From Paractinoplanes lichenicola (lineage in GTDB: Bacteria > Actinomycetota > Actinomycetes > Mycobacteriales > Micromonosporaceae), in NCBI RefSeq assembly GCF_016785085.1, contig NZ_JAENHO010000014.1:62001-126000 (forward strand): a stretch of 64,000 bases of DNA, read 5' to 3'. Both the position numbers and the translations under genes were made by a program. Under the pieces are notes generated by a model that worked only from the letters and a program-made list of their open reading frames with translations, had not been told where the DNA came from and made no database searches. Shown here piece by piece: positions 23,544 through 31,887 of this stretch; positions within the stretch are counted from its first letter, which is position 1; each line of letters opens with the position of its first letter.

Positions 23544-24548
23544 TCAGGCGGCCTGCAGGCCCTCGGCCCGGGCCAGCTCGCGCAGCCGGCCGAGCGCCTG
23601 GATCTCGAGCTGGCGGATCCGCTCGCGGCTCAGCGAGAAGCGGGAGGCCACCTCGGTCAGCGAGTGCTCGCGACCGTCCTCGAGGCCGTAGCGGGCCCGC
23701 ATGATGCCGGCCGACCGGTCGTCGAGGTGGTTGAGCAGACCCTCGATGCGCTGACGCTCCAGCGCGGTCAGCACGATCTCCTCCGGGGAGGGGGCGTCGC
23801 TGTCGGCCACCAGGTCGCCGAGGTTGGTGTCGCCGTCGTCGCCGACCGGGGTGTCGAGGGAGACAGTGTCCTGCGCCCAGCGGGTGAGCTCGTTGACGCG
23901 CTCGACGGTCACTCCGAGGGCGGCCGCGACCTGCTCGGGCTCGGGGTCGCCGCCCAGCTCACGGACGAGCTGGCGGGTCACGTTGCGCATCCGGTTGACG
24001 TCCTCGACCAGGTGCACGGGCAGTCGCACCGTGCGCTCCTGCTGGGCGATGGCCCGGCTGATCGCCTGGCGGACCCACCACGTGGCGTACGTCGAGAACT
24101 TGTAGCCGCGCTCGTAGTCGAACTTCTCGACGGCGCGGACCAGGCCGGTGTTGCCCTCCTGGATCAGGTCGAGCATCGGCATGCCGGAGCGCACGTAGCG
24201 CCGGGCGATCGACACGACCAGCCGGAGGTTGGCCCGGATGAACAGGTCCTTGGCCTTCTGGCCCTCGGACACCAGTCGCTCGAGCTCTTCCCGGCTCACT
24301 CCACGCCGGACCTCGCCGCTGTCGAGCAGGTGCTCGGCATAGAGGCCCGCCTCGATTGCCTTGGAGAGCTCGACCTCCCGTGCGGCGTCCAGCAGTGGCG
24401 TCCGGGAGATCTCGTGCAGGTAGACGCCGACAAGGTCACGCTCTTCGGCGACCTGATCGGTCCGCATCACGGTGTTCTTCTCCACGTTGCCCACGGTCCC
24501 CTCATTGCCATCACTACTAACCCCGTTACGGGTGATACCTGTATCCAT
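23544..24548 (-). CDS. RNA polymerase sigma factor, sigma-70 group 2 (HrdB-related)
   Basis: 334 residues from ATG 24548, with GGAGGAACTG directly upstream. Region 1.2 is VGVYLHEISRTPLLDAAREV; region 2 reads LRLVVSIARRYVRSGMPMLD, LIQEGNTGLVRAVEKFDYER and FSTYATWWVRQAISRAI; region 3 has LPVHLVEDVNRM; region 4.2 reads SLTEVASRFSLSRERIRQLE. The long 1.1 region of a primary sigma is absent, so this is a group 2 alternative sigma, closer to HrdD/SigB of actinobacteria. A long, gene-poor leader lies upstream. Confidence 0.93.
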   Translation of the reverse strand: MDTGITRNGVSSDGNEGTVGNVEKNTVMRTDQVAEERDLVGVYLHEISRTPLLDAAREVELSKAIEAGLYAEHLLDSGEVRRGVSREELERLVSEGQKAKDLFIRANLRLVVSIARRYVRSGMPMLDLIQEGNTGLVRAVEKFDYERGYKFSTYATWWVRQAISRAIAQQERTVRLPVHLVEDVNRMRNVTRQLVRELGGDPEPEQVAAALGVTVERVNELTRWAQDTVSLDTPVGDDGDTNLGDLVADSDAPSPEEIVLTALERQRIEGLLNHLDDRSAGIMRARYGLEDGREHSLTEVASRFSLSRERIRQLEIQALGRLRELARAEGLQAA

Positions 24549-24648
24549 CAGTTCCTCCCCGTAACGTCCGCAGTTCGCACATTGCGGTTACTGGCATCTA
24601 CACAACAAATGGCTGCCTGCACTGATTCCGGCTGGTGAGTCGAAAGTG

Positions 24649-24792
24649 TCACGAATGTCTGGGGGCTAGCTGAGAGCCGCGTGCATACTTCCTGTACAGG
24701 GCTTCCGTACTAGCGAGCTCCCGCGCCCCGGCATTCGGTCGTACGGCCACTGGTGGCAGCACTGACAGAGGCATACCCGTTGCAACTCTCAT
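24649..24792 (-). CDS. Possible 47-residue leader ORF upstream of the sigma gene
   Basis: ATG 24792 opens a short frame beginning MRVATGMPLSVLPPVAVRPN and ending KYARGSQLAPRHS, 100 bp before the sigma gene start on the same strand. A longer version from 24981 is possible. The base composition is less GC-biased than in neighbouring genes. No family is recognised, and the binding site is weak. Confidence 0.3.
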   Translation of the reverse strand: MRVATGMPLSVLPPVAVRPNAGARELASTEALYRKYARGSQLAPRHS

Positions 24793-25126
24793 GACACCAT
24801 CGGCCCCTCGTCCCTCACAGCGACGTCCATCACCAATGACCTTGGGACGTCCGTCACCACCCAGTACGTTCCTTGGGCGCGCCAGGTTCACGGGCTGGAT
24901 CGACAGCTTCAGGACGGGCTTGAAACAAAAGCTGTCAGCAAAAAGATCCCGCACTGCACCGAACGGGACCACCTGCCACAATGCGGCACGTGGCGGCGCA
25001 GTTCACTAGCCCGCCCGGGTGACCATCGACTGGGTGACGCCCCTCTGACAACGGTTCGGAGCCGCCGCGCCATCCGCTGGGCGAGGTGACGAACAACACA
25101 GTGCCGGCGATCTCGGGAGAGGCACG
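24793..25126. other. Gene-free spacer between sigma gene leader and SDR gene
   Basis: The segment is distinctly less GC-rich than the surroundings and holds two near copies of GACGTCC-TCACCA (near 24823 and 24848). No convincing gene is seen on either strand. It probably contains the sigma gene promoter. Confidence 0.5.
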
Positions 25127-25831
25127 ATGGGCGGCATGCAGAACGGGCGCACAGCTTTGATCACGGGCGGCACGGGTGGCTTGGGGGTCGCCGTGGTCGA
25201 GGCGTTCGTCGCCGACGGCTGGCGCGTGGTCACCCCCGTACGGGCGGGATCGGTCGACAAGCTGCCCAAGGGCGCCGTGCCGGTGGTCGCCGACCTGACG
25301 GATGAGACCGAGGTCACCACTGCCGTGTCCACCGCCGTGGCCGCCGGCAGCCCCGGATCCCCGCTGCGGGCCGTGATCAACCTCGTCGGCGGGTTCGCGA
25401 GCGGCCCGCTGATCGCCGACGCGCCCTATGCGGGCCTCGAGGCGCAGCTCGCCGCCAATCTCCGCCCGACCTATCTGGTCACTCAGGCGGCCCTGCCCCA
25501 CCTCGTCGACGCGGGCGGCGGCAGCATCGTCTGCCTCTCTTCCCGTACGGCGGTGGCGCCCTTCCCCGGCGGCTCGGCGTACGCGATCTCCAAGGCCGCC
25601 GTGCTCGCCTTCGCCGCCTCGGTCGCCCTGGAGTACAGGTCGCGCAACGTGCGCTGCAACACTGTGCTGCCCAGCGTGATCGACACCCCGGCCAACCGGG
25701 CCGCGATGCCCGACGCCGACTTCGCCAAGTGGGTGCGGCCCGACGAGATCGCGCCCACGATCCTCTTCCTGGCGTCCGACGCCTCAGCACCCACCAGCGG
25801 CGCCCAGATCCCCGTCTACGGCCGGGCTTAG
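25127..25831 (+). CDS. Short-chain dehydrogenase/reductase
   Basis: 234 residues from ATG 25127, with GGGAGAGG just upstream. The nucleotide-binding motif is ALITGGTGGLGVAVVEAFVA. The catalytic triad shows Ser in IVCLSSRTAV and Tyr/Lys in SAYAISKAAV. NLVGGF matches the NAG-like structural motif. The C-terminal segment ends TSGAQIPVYGRA, as in SDRs that need NAD(P). Substrate unknown. It is convergent with the kinase gene. Confidence 0.88.
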   Translation: MGGMQNGRTALITGGTGGLGVAVVEAFVADGWRVVTPVRAGSVDKLPKGAVPVVADLTDETEVTTAVSTAVAAGSPGSPLRAVINLVGGFASGPLIADAPYAGLEAQLAANLRPTYLVTQAALPHLVDAGGGSIVCLSSRTAVAPFPGGSAYAISKAAVLAFAASVALEYRSRNVRCNTVLPSVIDTPANRAAMPDADFAKWVRPDEIAPTILFLASDASAPTSGAQIPVYGRA

Positions 25832-25842
25832 GCCTCGGGCCC

Positions 25843-26541
25843 TCAGAGCGCCTCCGCGAGCTGATAGCCGGCCACGGCCAGGGCGGCGACGAGCGGGCCA
25901 CCGGCCAGGATCATGCCGCGGACCGAACGGCCCGGGGCCGGCATGCCGCGCCGGGCGAGCTCGGTGTGGATGGCCGCGGAGACCTCGTCGGGCGTGCCGT
26001 TGGCGTCGATCACGACGAAGCCGGCGAGCTCGGGCAGCGAGTGATAGGCGGCGCGGGCCGAGGCGAGATAGTCCATCGTCTCGCTGTCGTAGCCGCGGGC
26101 CTCGATGCGGTCGTGCGCGACCTCGGGCGTGACGTCGAGCAGGAACGTCACGTCGGGGCGGGGGAAGAAACGGTAGGCCAGGCGGGCGCGGCGCTCGGCG
26201 GCCGGTTTCGCCCCGCGGGCCCGCAGGCTCGCGTACTGGCAGTACGCGTAGCGGTCCATCACCACGGTGCCGCCGGTGAACGCGCGGCGCAGCAGGGTGC
26301 GCAGGATGGCCAGCCAGCGCAGCACCGCCTCGACGAAGAGCATCGTGCGCCGGCCGAGCAGGTCGTCGGCGTCCGCACGGCCGAGCCGCACGGCGACCCG
26401 GCCGAACCAGTGCCGGCCGCCCGCGTTGCGCCGGTAGGAGGCGTTCACACCCGCGGCGCGCAGCTCGTCGGCCAGGCGGTGCGCCTGGGTCGTCTTGCCC
26501 GAGCCGTCCATGCCGACCAGCGCGATCGTCCGAGGGGTCAT
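25843..26541 (-). CDS. Thymidylate-kinase-like protein with C-terminal membrane helix
   Basis: 232 residues from ATG 26541. The P-loop is ALVGMDGSGKTTQAHRLADE. The DR(Y) motif VVMDRYAYCQYASLRARG and the Walker B-like DVTFLLDVTPEVAHDRIEAR match dTMP-kinase-type P-loop kinases. A C-terminal hydrophobic segment of about 20 residues (GMILAGGPLVAALAVAGYQL) could anchor the protein to the membrane, which is unusual for a nucleotide kinase. It may act in sugar-nucleotide or lipid metabolism rather than DNA synthesis. No recognised operon partner. Confidence 0.75.
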   Translation of the reverse strand: MTPRTIALVGMDGSGKTTQAHRLADELRAAGVNASYRRNAGGRHWFGRVAVRLGRADADDLLGRRTMLFVEAVLRWLAILRTLLRRAFTGGTVVMDRYAYCQYASLRARGAKPAAERRARLAYRFFPRPDVTFLLDVTPEVAHDRIEARGYDSETMDYLASARAAYHSLPELAGFVVIDANGTPDEVSAAIHTELARRGMPAPGRSVRGMILAGGPLVAALAVAGYQLAEAL

Positions 26542-26710
26542 GCCAACCAACGGTAACTGGAGGGCGCACGCGCCGTTCTCCGGCGGCGGCCCCGCCGGCG
26601 TACCAAAATGGGGTTTTGTCCGGTGACTCGCATGGCTGGCGATTCAACGAGAGACGGCCCGGGTAGTCGTATCCGACACACAACCGCACACGTCGACAGG
26701 GGGAATCACC

Positions 26711-27292
26711 ATGCCGCACCGGGTGGACGAGGGCCTGGCCGGCACGCTCAAAAAGGTCGCCTCGACCTTGAAGGGCGCCGGCATACCGTTCGCGCTCGGC
26801 GGCAGTTTCGCGGTCTACGCGCACGGCGGCCACTCCAGCGACCACGACGTCGACTTCCTGCTGCGCGAGCAGGACAAGGAGCAGGCGCTGGCCGAGCTGG
26901 CCAAGGTCGGGTTCCGCACCGAGCAGCCGCCGGAGGACTGGCTGGTCAAGGTCTACGACGAGGACCGGATGGTCGACCTCATCTATCGGCCCGTCGAGAC
27001 CCCGGTCACCGACGACACCTTGAACGACACCGAGCAGATCTCCGTCGAGGCGATCTTCATGCCGGTGCTGTCGGCGACCCAGCTGATGGTGCACAAGCTC
27101 CTCAGCTACAGCCAGCACTACTGCGACTTCGCCACCGGACTGCCGGTGGCCCGCTCGCTGCGGGAGCTCATCGACTGGCCCCGCGTGCGCCGCGAGACCG
27201 AGAAATCACCGTACGCCGAGGCCTTCCTGATCCTCCTGGACCGGCTGGACGTCGTGCCGTTCCCGGACGACGAGGAAGCCCTCACAAGCTGA
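26711..27292 (+). CDS. Nucleotidyltransferase-fold protein
   Basis: 193 residues from ATG 26711. The motif FALGGSFAVYAHGGHSSDHD followed by VDFLL is a nucleotidyltransferase-type GGS...DxD active site. KVGFRTEQPPEDW and VDLIYRP follow, as in DUF6036/AbiEii-like NTases. A helical C-terminal part (LMVHKLLSYSQHYCDFATGL, VARSLRELIDW) completes it. The target is not known. GGGGGAATCACC precedes the start. It begins a three-gene operon with a BON protein and a phosphoesterase. Confidence 0.78.
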   Translation: MPHRVDEGLAGTLKKVASTLKGAGIPFALGGSFAVYAHGGHSSDHDVDFLLREQDKEQALAELAKVGFRTEQPPEDWLVKVYDEDRMVDLIYRPVETPVTDDTLNDTEQISVEAIFMPVLSATQLMVHKLLSYSQHYCDFATGLPVARSLRELIDWPRVRRETEKSPYAEAFLILLDRLDVVPFPDDEEALTS

Positions 27293-27307
27293 CAGGAGGG
27301 GTTGGGG

Positions 27308-27556
27308 ATGACGACCGACACCGATCTCGAGGCCGAGATCCAGCGCCTGCTCACCGAGCACGACCGGATAGCCGAGCAGGGCATCACCGTGCAACGCCGC
27401 GATCACCTGATCGTGCTCGGCGGCGAGGTGGAGAGCGCGCAGCGCCGTGACGAGATCTGCAAGCAGATCTCCACCCACTTCCCGGACGTGCAGATCACGT
27501 GCGACATCGGGATCACCCGGGCGCAGGCGCCCAGCGAGGTGGAGGAGATTTCATGA
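27308..27556 (+). CDS. BON-domain protein
   Basis: 82 residues from ATG 27308, with GGAGGGG about 7 bases upstream. The segment LLTEHDRIAEQGITVQRRDH and LIVLGGEVESAQRRDEICKQ fits the alpha/beta BON domain, a lipid- or membrane-associated module. No signal peptide is seen, so the location is cytoplasmic. The stop overlaps the start of the metallophosphoesterase as ATGA, indicating coupled translation. Confidence 0.8.
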   Translation: MTTDTDLEAEIQRLLTEHDRIAEQGITVQRRDHLIVLGGEVESAQRRDEICKQISTHFPDVQITCDIGITRAQAPSEVEEIS

Positions 27557-28299
27557 TCCGGATCGCCGCCGTGGGCGACGTCCACGTGGACAAGGACGTG
27601 GTGGGCCGTTACCGGCCCGCCCTGGAGGAACTGCCCGACCAGGCCGACGCGCTGCTGGTGGCCGGCGACCTGACCCGGCACGGCACCCCGGAGGAGGCCC
27701 GCTGCTTCGCCAAGGAGTTCGGCGGGCTGGCCGTGCCGGTGGTGGTCGTGCTGGGCAACCACGACCACCAGAGCGACCAGCAGGAGCAGGTCACCGAGGT
27801 GCTGACCGACGCCGGGATCACCGTGCTGGAGGGTGCCGCGACCGTGCTCGAGATCCGCGGGCACCGGCTCGGCATCGCCGGCACCAAGGGCTTCGGCGGC
27901 GGGTTCGCCGGGGCCTGCGCGAGCAACTTCGGCGAACGCGAGATGAAGGACTTCGTCGGCACCACCGAGCGCTTCGCGACCGTACTGGAAAACGCTTTGA
28001 ATTCTGTGGAGTGTGACGCCCTGGTGGCGCTCACCCACTACGCCCCGGTGCCCGAGACGCTGGTCGGCGAGCCGCTGGAGATCTACGCGTTCCTCGGGAG
28101 CTATCAGCTCGGCCGGGCCATCGACGCGGCCCCGACGGCGCTCGCCCTGCACGGGCACGCGCACCACGGCTCCGAGCGCGGCCGTACGCCCGGCGGGGTG
28201 CCCGTCCGCAACGTCGCGCACCCGGTGATCAAGCAGGCGTACAACGTCTACCAGCTGTTGTCCGATGAGGTCGATGCCACACTTGCGACCGCTCGATAA
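27553..28299 (+). CDS. Calcineurin-like metallophosphoesterase
   Basis: 248 residues. The metal-binding signature is complete: AAVGDVHVD (D-x-H), LLVAGDLTRHG (GDL), VVVLGNHDHQ (GNHD/E), a downstream His in ALTHYAPVP and the LALHGHAHHG (GHxH) motif. It is a cytoplasmic phosphoesterase of the III-type, with substrate unknown (nucleotide, phospholipid head group or phosphoprotein). Its tight coupling to a BON protein and an NTase-fold protein suggests a shared pathway in nucleotide or membrane signalling; this is inference. Confidence 0.9.
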   Translation: MIRIAAVGDVHVDKDVVGRYRPALEELPDQADALLVAGDLTRHGTPEEARCFAKEFGGLAVPVVVVLGNHDHQSDQQEQVTEVLTDAGITVLEGAATVLEIRGHRLGIAGTKGFGGGFAGACASNFGEREMKDFVGTTERFATVLENALNSVECDALVALTHYAPVPETLVGEPLEIYAFLGSYQLGRAIDAAPTALALHGHAHHGSERGRTPGGVPVRNVAHPVIKQAYNVYQLLSDEVDATLATAR

Positions 28300-28338
28300 C
28301 CAGGTTTCCGATTTTCACGCACCGGGTATCCGATCTGC

Positions 28339-28482
28339 ATGGACCTAATCCTTTGGATTCTCGCAGTCATCCTGGTGGTCGCCGGTATCCTCGCGCTCTT
28401 CCGGCGGCAGCTGCTCTGGGGCATCGTGCTGATCATCGTCGGCCTCCTGGTGGGCCCCGGCGGCGTCAGCATCTTCACCTGA
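28339..28482 (+). CDS. GPGG-motif small membrane protein
   Basis: 47 residues: two hydrophobic helices (LILWILAVILVVAGILAL and WGIVLIIVGLLV) separated by FRRQLL, followed by GPGGVSIF. This is the short actinobacterial GPGG-motif membrane protein family. ATG 28339 lies 39 bp after the phosphoesterase stop. Function unknown. A terminator follows. Confidence 0.82.
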   Translation: MDLILWILAVILVVAGILALFRRQLLWGIVLIIVGLLVGPGGVSIFT

Positions 28483-28520
28483 TCGGCGCCTCGCATCCCG
28501 CAACCATCCCCCACGAAAAG

Positions 28521-28560
28521 AGAACCGGGTCACCCTCCAACGGGTGGCCCGGTTCCGTTT
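28521..28560 (+). terminator. Rho-independent terminator after the GPGG gene
   Basis: GAACCGGGTCACCC pairs with GGGTGGCCCGGTTC around a six-base loop, then CGTTT. Confidence 0.88.
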
Positions 28561-28656
28561 GTCCGGTCTGCCGCACTCGCGGTGCGATGAACCGATCCGG
28601 ATCGCTGACTGAATCACTCGCGGAAACCCGTCGATCTTCTTCCGCGAGGAGTGCCG

Positions 28657-29538
28657 GTGGCCGAGGTCCATCACTTCACGTACGGCGTCTTCAACCCGAT
28701 CGCCGCCTTCCTGCTCGCCTTCCTGGGGTCCTTCTTCGGGTTGCTGAGCACGGCCCGGGCCCGGGGTGCGCGTACTCGTAGCCGCCGCAACCGCTGGCTG
28801 CTGATCGGCGCGTTCGCGATCGGGGGCGGCGCGATCTGGCTCATGCACTTCGCGGCCATGCTCGGCTTCGAGGTGCCGGCCAGCCCGGTGCGCTTCGACG
28901 TGCCGATGACCGTGGGCAGCCTGGTGCTGGCCGTCGTGGCGGTCGGGGCCGGCCTGCTGATCGTCGGGCACGGGCGGCGCACCCCGCCCAAGGTGGTCGC
29001 GGCCGGCGTGCTGACCGGCGGCGGCGTGCTCGCCATGCACTACACCGGCATGCGCGGCATGCACGTCTCGGGCCAGATGCGCTACGACCTCACGCTGGTG
29101 GCCGCCTCGGCCGTGATCGCCGTCGTGGCCTCCACGGTCGCGCTGTGGTTCACCGTCTCGGTGCGCGGCTGGGCGCCGATCAGCGGGGCCGCGGCGATCA
29201 TGGCGATCGCGGTCTGCGGCATGCACTACACCGGGATGGCGGCCATGTCGGTGCATCTCGACCCGGGCCTGCCGGGCCAGGTGTCGGGGCTGCGGCCGCT
29301 CACCATGATCGTGCCGATCACCCTGATCACGGCGGCGACGATCGTCGGGGTGGCGCTCAGCGCGCTGCAGGCGATGACCGAGGAGGAGTTCACCAACGGG
29401 GCCGGCACCCCGAGGCGCGGGGCGCACGCCGAGCCGGGCGGCAATCCATGGTCGCTCAAGCAGGCCACGGCGGCCGCGACCGCCGCGCGCCGGCCCTCGC
29501 CTCGCCCGGTTCCGATGCGTACGCCCACCAACAGCTGA
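28657..29538 (+). CDS. MHYT-domain membrane sensor protein
   Basis: 293 residues with about seven membrane helices. Three MHYT-type motifs occur: LMHFAAMLGFEVP, AMHYTGMRGM and GMHYTGMAAM. MHYT domains bind copper and are proposed to sense oxygen, CO or NO. GTG 28657 is chosen because GAGGA lies six bases upstream; GTG 28651 abuts it. No output domain follows; the ~60-residue C-terminal tail is Ala/Pro/Arg rich (SLKQATAAATAARRPSPRP). It is followed by an HD gene 20 bp later and a GH13 gene, probably one transcript. Confidence 0.9.
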   Translation: MAEVHHFTYGVFNPIAAFLLAFLGSFFGLLSTARARGARTRSRRNRWLLIGAFAIGGGAIWLMHFAAMLGFEVPASPVRFDVPMTVGSLVLAVVAVGAGLLIVGHGRRTPPKVVAAGVLTGGGVLAMHYTGMRGMHVSGQMRYDLTLVAASAVIAVVASTVALWFTVSVRGWAPISGAAAIMAIAVCGMHYTGMAAMSVHLDPGLPGQVSGLRPLTMIVPITLITAATIVGVALSALQAMTEEEFTNGAGTPRRGAHAEPGGNPWSLKQATAAATAARRPSPRPVPMRTPTNS

Positions 29539-29558
29539 GGCTCCGGTACGTTCTGCGC

Positions 29559-30275
29559 ATGGCGCCACGGATGCTGCTGTCGATGCCGCTGCACGCGATC
29601 ACCGAGGTGTACGGCGAGGCCGGCCTCCGCGAGCGGTTGCTGCTCGAGCTCGAGACGTTTCCCGAGCCCGAGCGGGAGCAGCTGACCGAGGCGCTCGACC
29701 TGGCGGCCCGGCTGCACGCCGACGACCGCCGGGTCCGCGAGCCCTACCTCAACCACCTGCTCCGGGTGGCCATCCGCATCATCAAGTATTACGGCGTACG
29801 GGATGTGGACGTGCTGACCGCGGCCCTGCTGCACGACGCCGTGGAGGATCACCCGGGCGAGCTGGCCGGCCTGGCCTCGGGCACCCACGCCGAGCTGACC
29901 GACGCGGCCATCGCCGAGCTGGCCCGCCGATTCGGCGCCCGGGTGGCCGAGCTCGTCCACTCGGTCACCAACCCGGAGTACGACCCCCTGCGCGACCGCC
30001 ACGAGCAGTATCGGGCGCACGTGGCGGCCAGCCTGGAGCGCGACCCGTGGGCCCGGGTGATCAAGGTCTCGGACTTCACCGACAACGGCGTGGGGGTGGT
30101 GCACACCACGCTCGACAAGGCCGTCCGGGCCGCCACGAAGTATCGCCCGCTCGTGCCGAAGCTGCGTGAGCTGGTGGGACGGCCGGACACCCCGCTGTCG
30201 ATCGCGGCCAAGGACCACATCATGGATCAGCTCGACCTGGCCGAGGAGCGATTCGCCGCCATCCTCGATGACTAG
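29559..30275 (+). CDS. HD-domain hydrolase (RelA/SpoT-like)
   Basis: 238 residues from ATG 29559. The HD domain of the SpoT/MESH1 group is visible: YLNHLLRVAIRIIKYYGVRD, VLTAALLHDAVEDHPGEL (HD motif with E-D pair), IAELARRFGARVAELVHSVT and VIKVSDFTDNGVGV. This fits (p)ppGpp or related nucleotide hydrolysis. No synthetase, TGS or ACT domain is present. The start lies 20 bp after the MHYT gene. Confidence 0.83.
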   Translation: MAPRMLLSMPLHAITEVYGEAGLRERLLLELETFPEPEREQLTEALDLAARLHADDRRVREPYLNHLLRVAIRIIKYYGVRDVDVLTAALLHDAVEDHPGELAGLASGTHAELTDAAIAELARRFGARVAELVHSVTNPEYDPLRDRHEQYRAHVAASLERDPWARVIKVSDFTDNGVGVVHTTLDKAVRAATKYRPLVPKLRELVGRPDTPLSIAAKDHIMDQLDLAEERFAAILDD

Positions 30276-30285
30276 CCTTACGGGC

Positions 30286-31887
30286 ATGGTCCAGAACGAC
30301 GAATGGTGGCGCGACGCCGTCATCTACCAGGTCTATCCCCGCTCCTTCGCCGACAGCGACGGGGACGGGATGGGCGACCTGCCCGGCATCACCGGCCGCC
30401 TGCCCCACCTGCGGGAGCTCGGCGTCGACGCCGTCTGGCTCTCTCCGTTCTATCCGTCGCCCCAGCACGACGCGGGCTACGACGTGGCCGACTACCGCGG
30501 GGTCGACCCGCGCTTCGGCGACCTGGGCGACGCCGACAAGCTGATCGCGGAGGCCCACAACCTGGGTCTGAAGATCATCGTCGACCTGGTGCCCAACCAC
30601 ACCTCCAGCGAGCACGCGTGGTTCCAGGCCGCCCTCGCGGCCGGGCCGGGCAGCCCCGAGCGGGAGCGTTACATCTTCCGCGACGGCGACGAGCCGCCGA
30701 ACTCGTGGCAGAGCGTCTTCGGCGGCAGCGCCTGGGAGCGGACCCCGGACGGGCAGTGGTATCTGCACCTGTTCGACGTCAGCCAGCCCGACCTCAACTG
30801 GGACAACCCCGAGGTGCGGGAGGAGTTCCTGGCCGTGCTGCGGTTCTGGCTCGACCGCGGCGTCGACGGTTTCCGGGTCGACGTCGCCCACGGGCTGGTC
30901 AAGGACAAGAACCTGACCGACTGGACCACCGCCAGCACGATCCTGGGTGGCCTCGACCCGGCCGGCCCGCCCCCGCCGATGTGGGACCAGGAGGGCGTCC
31001 ACGAGATCTACCAGTCGTGGCGGCAGGTGCTCGACCAGTATCCCGGCGGCCGCATCCTGGTGGCCGAGGCGTGGGTGGCCCCGGCGAGCCGGTTGGCCCG
31101 ATACGTGCGCCCCGACGAGATGCACCAGGCGTTCAACTTCCCGTACCTGGAAGCTCAGTGGACACCGGCGGCGCTGCGCTCGGTCATCGACGAATCGCTC
31201 GCGGCCAACGACGCCGTCGGCGCCCCCACCACCTGGGTGCTGTCGAACCACGACGTCGTGCGGCACGCCAGCCGGCTCGGCTTCCCGGTCGGCACCCCGC
31301 GCATGCCCGGCATCGGCGCCGGCGACCCGCAGCCCGACGCCGCGCTCGGCCTGCGCCGGGCGCGGGCGGCCACGCTGCTGATGCTCGCGCTGCCCGGCTC
31401 GGCCTACCTCTATCAGGGCGAGGAGCTGGGGCTGCCCGAGCACACCACGATGCCCGACGAGTTCCGGGAGGACCCGGCCTGGGAGCGCTCGGGGCATGCG
31501 GAACGGGGCCGCGACGGCTGCCGGGTGCCGCTGCCGTGGGAGGCCGACGCCCCGTCGTACGGGTTCGGCCCGGCCGACGCGTCCTGGCTGCCCCAGCCGG
31601 CGACCTGGGCCGAGTTCGCGCTCGACCGGCAGCAAGGGGTGGCCGGCTCGACGTGGGAGCTCTATCGGACCGCCCTGGGCCTGCGGCGTGAGCACGGCCT
31701 GGGCCGCGGCGGCGTGACCTGGCAGGACGGCGCGTTCGCCTTCCGCAACGGCGACGTGCTCGTGGTGACGAACTTCGGGGCCGACGCGGTGGCGCTACCG
31801 GCCGGCGCCCGGGTCCTGCTGAGCAGCGAGCCCCTCGACGACGACGGGCGGGTCCCCACCGACGTCACCGTCTGGGCGGCCCTCTAG
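30286..31887 (+). CDS. GH13 alpha-glucosidase / oligo-1,6-glucosidase type
   Basis: 533 residues from ATG 30286, no signal peptide, so cytoplasmic. The N-terminal WWRDAVIYQVYPRSFADSDG is the GH13 subfamily 23/31 signature. The three catalytic residues are visible: Asp in GFRVDVAHGL (about 199), Glu in ILVAEAWVAP (about 260) and Asp in VLSNHDVVRHASRL (about 322). IVDLVPNHTSSEH is conserved region I. It hydrolyses short alpha-glucosides such as maltose or isomaltose. Its 3' end overlaps the convergent MFS gene by 93 bp. Confidence 0.93.
   Translation: MVQNDEWWRDAVIYQVYPRSFADSDGDGMGDLPGITGRLPHLRELGVDAVWLSPFYPSPQHDAGYDVADYRGVDPRFGDLGDADKLIAEAHNLGLKIIVDLVPNHTSSEHAWFQAALAAGPGSPERERYIFRDGDEPPNSWQSVFGGSAWERTPDGQWYLHLFDVSQPDLNWDNPEVREEFLAVLRFWLDRGVDGFRVDVAHGLVKDKNLTDWTTASTILGGLDPAGPPPPMWDQEGVHEIYQSWRQVLDQYPGGRILVAEAWVAPASRLARYVRPDEMHQAFNFPYLEAQWTPAALRSVIDESLAANDAVGAPTTWVLSNHDVVRHASRLGFPVGTPRMPGIGAGDPQPDAALGLRRARAATLLMLALPGSAYLYQGEELGLPEHTTMPDEFREDPAWERSGHAERGRDGCRVPLPWEADAPSYGFGPADASWLPQPATWAEFALDRQQGVAGSTWELYRTALGLRREHGLGRGGVTWQDGAFAFRNGDVLVVTNFGADAVALPAGARVLLSSEPLDDDGRVPTDVTVWAAL

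Noticed and set aside
24791..25009. Plus-strand ORF of 72 codons in the sigma-gene leader
   Set aside because: No ribosome binding site, no recognised pattern and a low-quality composition; more likely noncoding.
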